A program made the position numbers and the translations under genes. This document shows positions 1-9,081 of a DNA stretch of 64,000 nucleotides, in pieces; positions within the stretch are counted from its first letter, which is position 1, and each line of letters starts with the position of its first letter. The notes beneath the pieces are model-generated. The model was not told the origin of the DNA, did not search any database, and saw only the letters and a list, made by a program, of their open reading frames with translations. This stretch comes from JAGVSZ01 sp019137045 (GTDB lineage Bacteria > Pseudomonadota > Gammaproteobacteria > Burkholderiales > SG8-39), in the NCBI GenBank assembly GCA_046347635.1, contig JAXMFT010000006.1, positions 186,001-250,000 of the forward strand, read 5' to 3'.

Positions 1-2
1 AC

Positions 3-998
3 CTCGGCACCGCGAACACGCTGATCTACGTGCGCGGCAAGGGCATCGTGCTGGACGAACCGTCGGTCGTTGCCATCCGCCAGGAAGGCGGGCCGAACGC
101 CAAACGCACCATCCAGGCGGTCGGCAAGGAAGCGAAGCAGATGCTCGGCAAGGCGCCGGGCAACATCACCGTGATCCGCCCGATGAAGGACGGCGTCATC
201 GCCGACTTCACCGTCACCGAGCAGATGCTCAAGCAGTTCATCAAGAAGGTGCACGTGTCGCGCCTGCTCTCGCCCTCGCCGCGCATCATCATCTGCGTGC
301 CGTGCGGCTCGACGCAGGTCGAGCGGCGCGCGATCCGCGAGAGCGCGATCGGCGCCGGCGCCTCGCAGGTGTACCTCATCGAGGAGCCGATGGCCGCGGC
401 GATCGGCGCGGACCTGCCGGTGGCGGAGGCCACCGGGTCGATGGTGGTCGACGTCGGCGGCGGCACGACCGAGGTGGGCGTGATCTCGCTCGGCGGCATG
501 GTGTACGCGGGCAGCGTGCGCGTGGGCGGCGACAAGTTCGACGAGGCGATCATCAACTACATCCGCCGCAACTACGGCATGCTGATCGGCGAGTCCACCG
601 CCGAGATGATCAAGAAGGAGATCGGCTCGGCCTTCCCCGGCTCCGAGGTGCGCGAGATCGAGGTGAAGGGCCGCAACCTCGCCGAGGGCATCCCGCGCAG
701 CTTCACCATCTCCTCGAACGAGGTGCTCGAGGCGCTCACCGAGCCGCTGAACCAGATCGTCTCGGCGGTGAAGTCGGCGCTCGAGCAGACCCCGCCCGAG
801 CTCGGCGCGGACATCGCCTCCAAGGGCATGGTCATCACCGGCGGCGGCGCGCTGCTGCGCGACCTCGACCGGCTCCTGATGGAGGAGACCGGACTGCCGG
901 TGATCGTGGCCGAAGACCCGCTCACGTGCGTCGTCCGCGGCTCGGGCAAGGCGCTCGAGAAGATGGACAAGCTCGGGAGCATCTTCACCAACGAGTAG
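3..998 (+). CDS. mreB: Rod shape-determining protein MreB (5' end cut off by window)
   Basis: Actin-like ATPase that forms membrane-associated filaments and positions the peptidoglycan elongation machinery. The reading frame is open from the first bases of the window, starting inside the phosphate-1 motif LGTANTLIYV, so roughly the first 15 to 20 residues are missing. The second phosphate-binding motif VVDVGGGTTEVGVISLGG is present near residue 150, and MVITGGGALL, the adenosine motif, is near the C-terminus. Length and motifs are otherwise complete. It heads the conserved order mreB-mreC-mreD-mrdA-rodA seen in Gram-negative rods, with an 81-base gap to mreC. The identification is secure; only the true start is unknown because it lies outside the window. 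Confidence 0.97.
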   Translation, partial: LGTANTLIYVRGKGIVLDEPSVVAIRQEGGPNAKRTIQAVGKEAKQMLGKAPGNITVIRPMKDGVIADFTVTEQMLKQFIKKVHVSRLLSPSPRIIICVPCGSTQVERRAIRESAIGAGASQVYLIEEPMAAAIGADLPVAEATGSMVVDVGGGTTEVGVISLGGMVYAGSVRVGGDKFDEAIINYIRRNYGMLIGESTAEMIKKEIGSAFPGSEVREIEVKGRNLAEGIPRSFTISSNEVLEALTEPLNQIVSAVKSALEQTPPELGADIASKGMVITGGGALLRDLDRLLMEETGLPVIVAEDPLTCVVRGSGKALEKMDKLGSIFTNE

Positions 999-1079
999 GA
1001 AACGGCGCCGGGAAGGGGGAGCGTGCCGTCCGCGCCGCGACCCTGACGCTCCCCGACCCGCGCTTCCCGCTCCCGCACC

Positions 1080-1991
1080 ATGGAGCACACGCCGCCCCAG
1101 TTCTTCCACCGCGGCCCGGCTCCGATCGCGCGCCTCACCTTCTTCGTGCTGCTGTCGGTGTTCCTGATGGTGCTCGACGCGCGTTTCCGCTACGCGGAGC
1201 CGCTGCGGCAGGTGCTGGCGATCGCCGCCTATCCGCTGCAGCAGATCGCGATCGCCCCGTTCGCCGCGCTCGCGCGCGCGCGCGAGTTCCTCGCCTCGCA
1301 GGCCGATCTGCGCGAGCAGAACGCGGCGCTGCGCACGCAGAAGCTGCGCGACGCCGAGGACCTGCTCACGCTCGAGGCGCTGCGCGCCGAGAACGAGGGC
1401 CTGCGGCGCCTGCTGGCGGCCAAGGAGCAGCTGCCCGGCGACGCGATCTTCGCCGAGATCGTCTACGCCGGGCGCGACCCGTTCAGCCGCAAGGTGATCA
1501 TCGACCGCGGCGCGCAGAACGGCGTGCAGCCCGGACAGCCGGTGGTGGACGCGAACGGCGTGCTCGGCCAGGTGACCCGGGTGCAGCCGCTGCTCGCCGA
1601 GGTGACGCTGATCGTCGACAAGGACCACGCGATCCCGGTGCAGGTCGTGCGCAACGGCCTGCGCGGGGTGGTGTTCGGATCGGGCGACGGCTCGACGCTC
1701 GAGCTGCGCCACATGGCCTCCAACGCCGAAGTCGAGGTGGGCGACCTGCTCGTCACCTCGGGGCTGGACGGCCTGTACCCGCGCGGGCTCCCGGTCGCGC
1801 GCGTGGCGAAGGTCGAACGCGACTCGGCCTATGCGTTCGCGAAGATCGTCGGCCAGCCGGTGGCCGGGACGACCCAGCACCAGCAGGTGCTGGTGCTCTC
1901 GCCCGCCACCCCCACGCCCCTGTGGTCGGACGAGCCCGAGCGCGCGAAGAAGGGCGGGCGCGCGAAGCGCGGCGCGCGCCGGGGCGAATAG
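1080..1991 (+). CDS. mreC: Rod shape-determining protein MreC
   Basis: Bitopic inner-membrane protein whose periplasmic part scaffolds the elongasome and activates PBP2-RodA. The 303-residue product has one N-terminal membrane segment (about residues 15-45), a predicted coiled coil rich in Leu, Glu and Arg (about 70-110), then the two beta-barrel-like MreC domains (about 120-275) with the family motif DRGAQNGVQPGQPVV near residue 145. The tail is Lys/Arg/Gly-rich and probably disordered. It lies between mreB and mreD on the same strand, which supports the call. The ATG start is 81 bases after mreB and gives a normal family length. Confidence 0.96.
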   Translation: MEHTPPQFFHRGPAPIARLTFFVLLSVFLMVLDARFRYAEPLRQVLAIAAYPLQQIAIAPFAALARAREFLASQADLREQNAALRTQKLRDAEDLLTLEALRAENEGLRRLLAAKEQLPGDAIFAEIVYAGRDPFSRKVIIDRGAQNGVQPGQPVVDANGVLGQVTRVQPLLAEVTLIVDKDHAIPVQVVRNGLRGVVFGSGDGSTLELRHMASNAEVEVGDLLVTSGLDGLYPRGLPVARVAKVERDSAYAFAKIVGQPVAGTTQHQQVLVLSPATPTPLWSDEPERAKKGGRAKRGARRGE

Positions 1992-2099
1992 CGGGCCGCG
2001 CATGAGACCGCGCTCCCCTGCCCCACGCGCCGCGGAATCGGGGCGCACGACGGGGCGCCGCGAGGCGGCGTCGCGCGCGCGCGACGCTCGGCACGACTG

Positions 2100-2615
2100 A
2101 TGGCCGCGAACCCGCACCACATCCTCCTGCCGGTGAACGTCGGCTTCATGGCGACGAGCGTCGTCGCGGCGCTGGCGTTCAACCTGCTGCCGTGGCAGGA
2201 CGTGCGCGGCGTGCCCGACCTCCTCGCGCTGGTGCTCGTCTTCTGGTGCGTCCACCAGCCGCGCAAGATGGGGATCGGGATCGCGTGGCTGCTCGGGCTG
2301 GTGATGGACACGGCGAACGGGGCGCTGTTCGGCCAGCACGCGCTCGCGTACGCGGCGCTCGCGTACACGGCGCAGGGGCTGCACCGGCGCATCCTCAGCT
2401 TCCCGCCGTGGCCGCAGGCGCTGCACGTGCTCGTCCTGCTGCTCGCGAGCCAGCTCGTCATGCTCGCGGTGCGCATGCTCGCCGGCGGCACCTTCCCGGG
2501 CACGTCGTACTTCTTCGGCAGCCTGGTCTCCGCGGCGCTGTGGCCGCTCGCGACGTTCATCCTGCTCGCGCCGCAGCGGCGGCCCGAGGAGGTGGACGAG
2601 ACGCGCCCGATCTAG
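2100..2615 (+). CDS. mreD: Rod shape-determining protein MreD
   Basis: Small polytopic inner-membrane protein of the elongasome that partners MreC. The 171 residues contain about five hydrophobic segments with few charges. The motif LGLVMDTANGALFGQHALAY near residue 65-80 is typical of the family (GLlxDxxxgxxlGxxal). A 108-base GC-rich gap separates it from mreC and only 10 bases separate it from mrdA, so translation with PBP2 is probably coupled. Length is usual for MreD (about 160-180 residues). Confidence 0.93.
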   Translation: MAANPHHILLPVNVGFMATSVVAALAFNLLPWQDVRGVPDLLALVLVFWCVHQPRKMGIGIAWLLGLVMDTANGALFGQHALAYAALAYTAQGLHRRILSFPPWPQALHVLVLLLASQLVMLAVRMLAGGTFPGTSYFFGSLVSAALWPLATFILLAPQRRPEEVDETRPI

Positions 2616-2625
2616 GGGGCCGAGC

Positions 2626-4530
2626 GTGCGCTACGCCGAGTTCCGCGATCCCGACAGCGACCTGCGCCGCTTCCAGGCGCGGCTCGGCGTCGCCGGCGCG
2701 TTCGTGCTCGCGGCCTTCGCGCTGCTGCTCGGGCGCTTCGCGTACCTGCAGCTCTGGCAGCACGACTACTACCGGACCAAGGCCGAGGACAACCGCATCT
2801 CGATCGTGCCGATCGCGCCCAACCGCGGGCTGATCCTCGACCGCAACGGCGTGGTCCTGGCGCGCAACGAGTCCCAGTACACGCTCGAGATCAACCCGCG
2901 CCAGGTGACCGATCTCGAGGACACCATCGCCGAGCTCGGCAAGGTGCTCGAGATCCTGCCGCGCGACCGCAACCGCTTCCGCAAGCTGCGCCAGGAGATC
3001 AAGGGCGCCGAGAGCCTGCCGATCAAGACGCGGCTGAGCGACGCGGAGGTGGCGCGCTTCGCCGCGCACGCCTACCGCTTCCCGGGGGTCGAGATCAAGG
3101 CGCGCCTGTTCCGCTCCTACCCGTACGGCGCGACCGCCTCGCACGCGCTCGGCTACATCGGCCGCATCAGCGACCGCGACCTGGAGCGCCTGGAGGGCGA
3201 GGGCCTGACCGCGAACTACAAGGGCTCGGACTTCATCGGCAAGAACGGCGTCGAGGCGAGCTACGAGCGCGAGCTGCACGGCACGACCGGAACGGCGCAG
3301 GTGGAGATCGATGCCGGCGGGCGGGGGATCCGCACGCTCTCCTCCACGCCGCCCGTCGCCGGCAACAACCTGGTGCTCACCCTCGACGTCCGGCTGCAGG
3401 AGATCGCCGAGCAGGCGTTCGGCAACTTCCGCGGCGCGCTGGTGGCGATCGAGCCCACGACCGGCGACGTGCTCGCGTTCGTCTCGCGGCCGGGCTTCGA
3501 CCCCAACCTCTTCGTCGACGGCATCGACCCGCAGAGCTGGCAGGCGCTGAACGAGGACCCGGACAAGCCGCTCACCAACCGCGCGCTCTCCGGCGCCTAC
3601 CCGCCCGGCTCGACCATCAAGCCGTTCATGGCGCTGATGGCGCTCCAGCTCGGCAAGCGCACGCCCGAGTACGCGATCAGCGACCCGGGGTTCTACACGC
3701 TCCCCGGCGTGGCGCGGCCGTTCCGCGACTGGAAGGCCGGCGGGCACGGCGCGGTCAACCTGCACCGCTCGGTCGTGGTGTCGTGCGATACCTACTACTA
3801 CGGGCTCGCGGCCGACATGGACATCGACCAGCAGCACGCGTTCCTCTCGCAGCTCGGGTTCGGGAGCCCGAGCGGCATCGACATCGACGGCGAGAAGAGC
3901 GGCCTGCTGCCCTCGCGCGAGTGGAAGCGCAAGCGCTTCAAGCGGCCGGACGAGCAGAAATGGTACGTGGGCGACAGCGTGTCGGTGGGGATCGGACAGG
4001 GCTACTTCCTCGCCACGCCGCTGCAGCTCGCGTACGCCGCGGCGATCCTCGCCAACAACGGCGTCGCCTATCGCCCGCACGTCGTGAGCCGGGTGGTCGA
4101 CGCGCGCACCGGCGCCGCGCGCCAGATCGAGCCGCAGCCGGCGCGCACGGTGCCGCTCAACCCGAAGTGGGTCAACATCGTGAAGGCCGCGATGGTGGAC
4201 GTGACGCGGCCCGGCGGCACCGCGGCGCGCGCCGGCGCCGGGGCGCTGTACACGTTCGCGGGCAAGACCGGCACCGCGCAGGTGGTGGCGATGAAGCAGG
4301 GCGAGAAGTACGACGAGAAGAAGGTGGACGAGCGCCACCGCGACCACGCGCTCTTCGTCGCGTTCGCGCCGGCCGAGAACCCGAAGATCGCGCTCGGCAT
4401 CCTGGTCGAGAACGGCGGCCACGGCAGCGGCACCGCCGCGCCGATCGCGCGCACCGTCCTCGACTACTACCTGCTCGGCAAGGTCCCGGAGCGCAAGCCC
4501 GAGCTCGACGCCGACGCGCAGGACGACTGA
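2626..4530 (+). CDS. mrdA: Penicillin-binding protein 2, peptidoglycan D,D-transpeptidase
   Basis: Class B penicillin-binding protein that crosslinks new peptidoglycan during elongation, working with RodA in the periplasm. The 634-residue protein has an N-terminal signal anchor (about residues 23-45), a dimerisation/pedestal domain (about 60-235) and a transpeptidase domain (about 265-610). Catalytic motifs are visible: STIK with nucleophile Ser329 and Lys332, an S-C-D motif near residue 386 (VVSCDTYYY), and K547-T-G. The start is GTG, 10 bases after mreD; the next possible starts would remove the membrane anchor. The 3' end is 6 bases from the rodA start. Confidence 0.97.
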   Translation: MRYAEFRDPDSDLRRFQARLGVAGAFVLAAFALLLGRFAYLQLWQHDYYRTKAEDNRISIVPIAPNRGLILDRNGVVLARNESQYTLEINPRQVTDLEDTIAELGKVLEILPRDRNRFRKLRQEIKGAESLPIKTRLSDAEVARFAAHAYRFPGVEIKARLFRSYPYGATASHALGYIGRISDRDLERLEGEGLTANYKGSDFIGKNGVEASYERELHGTTGTAQVEIDAGGRGIRTLSSTPPVAGNNLVLTLDVRLQEIAEQAFGNFRGALVAIEPTTGDVLAFVSRPGFDPNLFVDGIDPQSWQALNEDPDKPLTNRALSGAYPPGSTIKPFMALMALQLGKRTPEYAISDPGFYTLPGVARPFRDWKAGGHGAVNLHRSVVVSCDTYYYGLAADMDIDQQHAFLSQLGFGSPSGIDIDGEKSGLLPSREWKRKRFKRPDEQKWYVGDSVSVGIGQGYFLATPLQLAYAAAILANNGVAYRPHVVSRVVDARTGAARQIEPQPARTVPLNPKWVNIVKAAMVDVTRPGGTAARAGAGALYTFAGKTGTAQVVAMKQGEKYDEKKVDERHRDHALFVAFAPAENPKIALGILVENGGHGSGTAAPIARTVLDYYLLGKVPERKPELDADAQDD

Positions 4531-4536
4531 GCGACC

Positions 4537-5694
4537 GTGCTTTTCGCAGCTCGCCGCGCGCGCCTGGATCGCCTGACCGAGAGCATCGACGGCACGCTGA
4601 TGCTGCTCGCGGCAGGGATCATCGCGCTCGGGCTCTTCACGCTGTACAGCGCCGCCTACGAGAACCCCAAGCGCATGCAGGCGCAGTTCGTCAACATCGG
4701 CGTGGCGCTCGTGGCGATGTGGATCGCCGCGCAGGTGCCGCCGCAGACGCTGATGCGCATGGCGGTCCCGATCTATGCGTCGGCCTCGCGCCGCTGGTCG
4801 CGGTGGCGCTGTTCGGCGAGGTGGCCAACGGCGCGCGGCGCTGGCTGCACGTGGGCGTGGTGCGCTTCCAGCCTCCGAGATCATGAAGATCGCGATGCCG
4901 CTCATGCTGGCGTGGTACTTCCAGCGGCGCGAGGCGACGCTGACCGCGCGCGACTACCTGGTGGCGGCGCTCATCTCGCGGTGCCGGCGGCTCTGATCGC
5001 GCGCCAGCCCGACCTCGACGGCGCTCCCCGTGCTCGCGGCGGGCTTCTACGTGATCTTCCTCGCCGCCGGGCTGTCCTGGCGCCTCATCGTCCCGGTCGC
5101 GGCGCTCGGCGCGGTCGGCCTGATCAGCTGATCGCCTTCGAGACCCAGATCTGCCATCCGGACGCGGTCTGGCCGGGGATCAAGGCCTACCAGGAAGGCG
5201 CGCGTGTGCACGCTGCTCGACCCGAGCACCGATCCGCTCGGGCGCGGCTTCCACATCATCCAGGCGACGATCGCGGTGGGCTCGGGGGGGTTCACCGGCA
5301 AGGGCTGGCTGCAGGGCACGCAGACGCACCTCGAGTTCATCCCGGAACGCTGCCTGACCGACTTCATCTTCGCGGTGTTCTCCGAGGAGTTCGGGCTGGC
5401 CGGCAACGCCGTCCTGCTCGTCCTGTACGTGGCCCTGCTCGCGCGCGGCTTCGTGATCGCCGCCGGTGCGCCGACCTTCTTCGCGCGGCTCCTCGCCGGC
5501 GCGATCACGCTGATCTTCTTCACCTACGCCTTCGTCAACATGGGCATGGTGAGCGGCATCCTGCCGGTGGTGGGCGTGCCGCTGCCGCTGGTGTCGTACG
5601 GCGGCACCGCGCTCGTCACGCTGTTCCTGGGGCTCGGCATCCTTGATGAGCACCTTGGTGAAGCACTGCAGTTGGTGCAGACGTGCGCAGGTAG
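4537..5694 (+). pseudogene. rodA: Peptidoglycan glycosyltransferase RodA (MrdB), broken by multiple frameshifts
   Basis: RodA is the SEDS-family glycosyltransferase that polymerises lipid II in partnership with PBP2. The first 78 or so residues (frame of 4537) are normal RodA, with GLFTLYSAAYENP in the first membrane helix region. The recognisable sequence then jumps frame near 4773, 4873, 4977, 5020, 5129, 5195 and 5644. Pieced together, the protein is colinear with RodA: GEVANGARRWLHVG, then RFQP-SEIMKIAMP, then RQPD, then TLLDPSTDPLGRGFHIIQ, and VSYGGTALVT near the end. Conserved motifs survive in every piece, as expected from sequencing or assembly indels rather than old decay. The last frame shift fuses the tail in frame with rlpA. 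The end point given is where the usual C-terminus would fall. Confidence 0.85.
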
Positions 5695-5725
5695 AGGCCG
5701 GCGCCGACCGGCTTCGGCGCAGCGC

Positions 5726-6646
5726 TGGTGCCCTTGCCGCGGCGATACCGGCCGTGGCCGGCGGCGAGGCCGGCCTCGCGCCGGCCGCGCGTCGGCGAGG
5801 AGGCGACCCGCGCCGCCGCCTGCGAGCGTGCCCGCGCCGCCGCCGCGCCGCGGCGGCGGCTACTACCAGGACGACGGTCCGGGCGACGTCGCGCCGCCGG
5901 ACCCCGATCGCATCGCCGACGCGGTGCCGCGCGCCGAACCCCTGCACCGCTTCGCGAACAGTCCGTACGTGGTCTTCGGGCGCCAGTACGTGCCGCAGCG
6001 CGAGGTGCAGCCGTTCAAGCAGCGCGGGGTGGCGAGCTGGTACGGGCGCAAGTTCCATGGCCAGAAGACCGCGAGCGGCGAGGTGTACGACATGTACGCG
6101 ATGACCGCCGCGCACCCGACCCTGCCGATCCCGAGCTACGCGCGCGTCACCAGCGTCGCGACCGGCCGCGCGGTGATCGTGCGCGTCAACGACCGCGGCC
6201 CGTTCCTGCACGACCGCGTGATCGACCTGTCGTACGCGGCGGCGTGGAAGCTCGGCTACGTCGGACAGGGCAGCACGCTCGTCGAGGTGGAGGCGATTCC
6301 GGCCGATCGCACGCTGGTGGCCTCGGCGCCGTCGCAGTGGCCGGAGCGCGCCGCGGCGCGCGCGCCCGAGGCCGCCGCGCCCGAGCCGCCGCGCGTGCCG
6401 GTCGAGGCCGAACCGGGCGGCATCTACCTCCAGCTCGGCGCGTTCTCCGACCGCGACAACGCCGAGAACTTCCGCGCGCGGCTCGCGCTCGAGGTGGCGA
6501 CGCTCGATCGCCCGGCGGAGGTGTATCGCAAGGACGGATTGTTCCGGCTGCACGTCGGGCCTTACCGCACGCGGGCAGAGGCGGGCGCTGCGGCGGAAAA
6601 GCTGAAGGAAGCGCTCGACCTGCAGCCGCGCGTCGTCGTGCGCTGA
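5726..6646 (+). CDS. rlpA: RlpA-like septal ring lytic transglycosylase with SPOR domain (start uncertain)
   Basis: Outer-membrane lipoprotein family with a double-psi beta-barrel that cleaves glycan strands lacking stem peptides. From about 5810 the frame is clear: a Pro-rich linker, then the RlpA domain with GVASWYGRKFHGQKTASGE, a conserved Asp in VRVNDRGPF, and VIDLSYAAAWKLG. A C-terminal SPOR domain follows (about the last 75 residues, GIYLQLGAFSDRDNAENF and RVHVGPY-type ending). The signal peptide and lipobox cannot be read because the sequence up to about 5800 carries the same indels as rodA. The start given is therefore arbitrary within the open frame. Position after mrdA-rodA is conserved in betaproteobacteria. 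Confidence 0.85.
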   Translation, partial: WCPCRGDTGRGRRRGRPRAGRASARRRPAPPPASVPAPPPRRGGGYYQDDGPGDVAPPDPDRIADAVPRAEPLHRFANSPYVVFGRQYVPQREVQPFKQRGVASWYGRKFHGQKTASGEVYDMYAMTAAHPTLPIPSYARVTSVATGRAVIVRVNDRGPFLHDRVIDLSYAAAWKLGYVGQGSTLVEVEAIPADRTLVASAPSQWPERAAARAPEAAAPEPPRVPVEAEPGGIYLQLGAFSDRDNAENFRARLALEVATLDRPAEVYRKDGLFRLHVGPYRTRAEAGAAAEKLKEALDLQPRVVVR

Positions 6647-6698
6647 GAAGCGGAGTTCCGTCCCGAGCCGACTCGGGACGCGCGGAGGGGGCCGCGAA

Positions 6699-7799
6699 GT
6701 GATTCTCGTCAAGAAGCTCCTGTACCTGCTCGGCGTGCTCGTCGCGCTCGTCGCCATCCTCGCCGGCGGCGCGGTCGCGTTCGTCGGGGCCAAGAACGGC
6801 GCGTGGCCGTCCGTCGTCGTGGCGGCGGTCGTGGCGTGCGCGGGCGCCGCGTTCATCTGGTTCGCGCACGGGCGCACCAACGCGCTCGAGGCCGAACGGA
6901 CCGCGCGCGAGCGGAGCAAGTCGGCGGCCGTGCTCGAAGCGGCGCTCGCGCGGCGGGTAGCAGGTTCTCGGTTCGTCGCCCGCCGGAGCCTGTTCGCGCT
7001 CACGGGGGCAGTGATTCTGGCCGGGTGCCTTGCTGGCGGCGCGCTGCTGACGTGGTCCGGAGGCGAGCACGTCCTCGCGGTCCTGCTCGCCTCGGCGACT
7101 GCCCTGCTGCTGTGGGTCTTGCTTCCGGCGCGCGCGGATCGCGCGGTGATCGTCATCGACGGGCGCGGGGTCGAATTGCCGGGCCAATACCGCCTCATCC
7201 CCTGGAACGCGATCCGCGAAGCCACCTTCTCGTCGTACGAGGTGCGCGGCACGACGTTCGCGGAAGCGCGGCTCGGCGTCCCGGATCGCGCGCACTACCG
7301 GCGCTCGCGCTGGGGCATTCCGGTGGGCACGGGTCACGGCGATCAGGTGGTCGTCCCGCTGCGCGGGCTCGACCAGGCTCCGGAGACGGTCTTCGCCGCG
7401 CTCCGCCAGTTCCACGAGCGCGCCGCCCCCAGGGGCACGCTCGTCGGCGAGGGACGCTACTACCGGGTCGATCCGGGCGCGGCGCGCCTGGAGGCGATTC
7501 ACAAGCGCATGCTGGAAATCGGCGACGAGATGAAGGCAATGGCCGCCGGCCTCGAACGGCGCGGTGCGGTCGCGGACGATTCGCCGGAGATGAAGGCTTT
7601 CGAGCGCGCGAGCGAGTCGCGGCTGAAGGAGATGGAGGCGCTCGGCGCCGAGTCGTCCAGATTGCTGTCCGAGCAGACCCGAGAGCTCGAGAGCCGGATC
7701 GCGCGTGCAGGACGATCGCTCAAGCGGGCGCGATGGGTGACCTACGGTTTTCTGGCGCTTGTGATTCTGTTGGGGATGATCAAGATCCTGGCGCGGTGA
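6699..7799 (+). CDS. Hypothetical inner-membrane protein with C-terminal coiled coil
   Basis: I do not recognise a confident family for this 366-residue protein. It has two N-terminal membrane helices (about residues 5-30 and 35-58) and two more around 97-145. A soluble stretch with IPWNAIREATFSSYEVRG (about 165-185) resembles the pleckstrin-like core of small bacterial membrane proteins of the STM3941 type. A long Glu/Arg/Ala-rich coiled coil follows (about 265-345), then a last membrane helix at the C-terminus. The start is GTG after a weak GGAGGGGG purine run. It sits between rlpA and dacA, where related genomes usually have nothing, so it may be a lineage-specific insertion. No role can be assigned. 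Confidence 0.7.
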   Translation: MILVKKLLYLLGVLVALVAILAGGAVAFVGAKNGAWPSVVVAAVVACAGAAFIWFAHGRTNALEAERTARERSKSAAVLEAALARRVAGSRFVARRSLFALTGAVILAGCLAGGALLTWSGGEHVLAVLLASATALLLWVLLPARADRAVIVIDGRGVELPGQYRLIPWNAIREATFSSYEVRGTTFAEARLGVPDRAHYRRSRWGIPVGTGHGDQVVVPLRGLDQAPETVFAALRQFHERAAPRGTLVGEGRYYRVDPGAARLEAIHKRMLEIGDEMKAMAAGLERRGAVADDSPEMKAFERASESRLKEMEALGAESSRLLSEQTRELESRIARAGRSLKRARWVTYGFLALVILLGMIKILAR

Positions 7800-7879
7800 C
7801 GGGCGGCACGGGCTTCATCCCGCTCGCCGGCTGACGCGCAAGGCGCCCCGAGCTCCCGGGGAACCGCATCGGAGCGCGC

Positions 7880-7885
7880 TATAAT
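7880..7885 (+). promoter_or_regulatory. Candidate -10 element TATAAT for dacA
   Basis: A perfect TATAAT stands out in GC-rich sequence 38 bases upstream of the dacA ATG. No good -35 hexamer is visible at the usual 16-18 base spacing. The same pattern (a -10 box followed by C, without a -35) recurs upstream of other genes in this window. Confidence 0.5.
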
Positions 7886-7922
7886 CGAAGCCCCGCCTCC
7901 GCCGTCTTTTCCGCAGCCCCCA

Positions 7923-9065
7923 ATGCACCTGCCGGTTCGCATCTTCGCTGCTCTTGCCGCTGTCCTCCCGCTCTTCCTCTGCGTCCAGGCCCGCGCCGAC
8001 GCGCCGCCGCCGCCGCCGATCGCCGCCCGCGCCTTCCTGCTCGTCGAGTTCGCCAACGGCCAGCCGATCGTCGCGCACAACGCGGACGAGCGCGTGGAGC
8101 CGGCCTCGCTCACCAAGCTGATGACCGCGTACATCGTTTTCGACGCGCTGAAGAAGAAGGCGATCCAGCCCGACCAGACCGCGCCGGTGTCGCAGCGCGC
8201 GTGGAAGGCCGGCGGCTCGCGCATGTTCATCGAGCCGCGCAAGCCGGTCACCGTCGACGAGCTGCTGCGCGGGATGATCGTGCAGTCGGGCAACGACGCC
8301 ACCATCGCGCTCGCCGAGCTGGTCGCCGGCTCCGAGGAGGTGTTCGCGCAGATGATGAACCGCGAGGCGCAGCGCCTCGGGATGAAGAACTCGAGCTTCA
8401 CCAACTCGACCGGCTGGCCGGACGCGAAGCACTACTCGACCGCGCGCGACCTCGCGCTCGTCGCCGCGGCGCTGATCCGCGACTTCCCCGACTACTACAC
8501 GCTGTACTCGACCAGGGAATTCCGCTACAACAACATCACCCAGCCGAACCGCAACCGCCTGCTGTGGCTCGACCCGAACGTCGACGGCGTGAAGACCGGC
8601 TACACCGAGGCCGCGGGCTATTGCCTGATCGCATCGGCGAAGCGCGGTCCGCGCCGGCTGATCTCGGTCGTGCTGGGCGCGAACTCCGACAGCCTGCGCG
8701 CGCAGGAGAGCCAGAAGCTGCTCAACTACGGCTTCCAGTTCTTCGAGACCGTGCGGCTGTACGAAAAGGACCAGGAGGTGAGCCGCCTGCGCGTCTGGAA
8801 GGGCGCGCAGAACGAGGTCAAGGCGGGCGCGCCCGCCGCGGTCGAGCTCGTGCTCCCGCGCGGCGACGCGTCCAAGCTCAAGACCGAGTTCGTCAGCGAG
8901 CAGCCGCTCCTCGCGCCGGTGAGCGCCGGCCAGCGCGTCGGCACGATCAAGGTGTCGCTCGACGGCAAGCCGGTGGGCGAGTACCCGGTCGTCGCGCTCG
9001 AGACGGTCGGCGTCGCCGGCATCGTCGGGCGCGCATGGGACAGCCTGCGCCTGTGGCTCGAGTGA
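7923..9065 (+). CDS. dacA: D-alanyl-D-alanine carboxypeptidase (PBP5/6 family)
   Basis: Periplasmic serine carboxypeptidase that trims the terminal D-Ala from pentapeptide stems, limiting crosslinking. The 380-residue precursor has a signal peptide ending near residue 25 (cleavage near ARA-DA). The active-site motifs are Ser62-L-T-Lys65, Ser122-G-N and Lys224-T-G. The C-terminal PBP5-type beta domain (about 285-360) and a terminal amphipathic helix (WDSLRLWLE) anchor it to the inner membrane. It follows the elongation genes and precedes the D-amino-acid aminotransferase with a 16-base gap, the usual betaproteobacterial order. Confidence 0.97.
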   Translation: MHLPVRIFAALAAVLPLFLCVQARADAPPPPPIAARAFLLVEFANGQPIVAHNADERVEPASLTKLMTAYIVFDALKKKAIQPDQTAPVSQRAWKAGGSRMFIEPRKPVTVDELLRGMIVQSGNDATIALAELVAGSEEVFAQMMNREAQRLGMKNSSFTNSTGWPDAKHYSTARDLALVAAALIRDFPDYYTLYSTREFRYNNITQPNRNRLLWLDPNVDGVKTGYTEAAGYCLIASAKRGPRRLISVVLGANSDSLRAQESQKLLNYGFQFFETVRLYEKDQEVSRLRVWKGAQNEVKAGAPAAVELVLPRGDASKLKTEFVSEQPLLAPVSAGQRVGTIKVSLDGKPVGEYPVVALETVGVAGIVGRAWDSLRLWLE

Positions 9066-9081
9066 GCGGGCGGGAGGCGGC

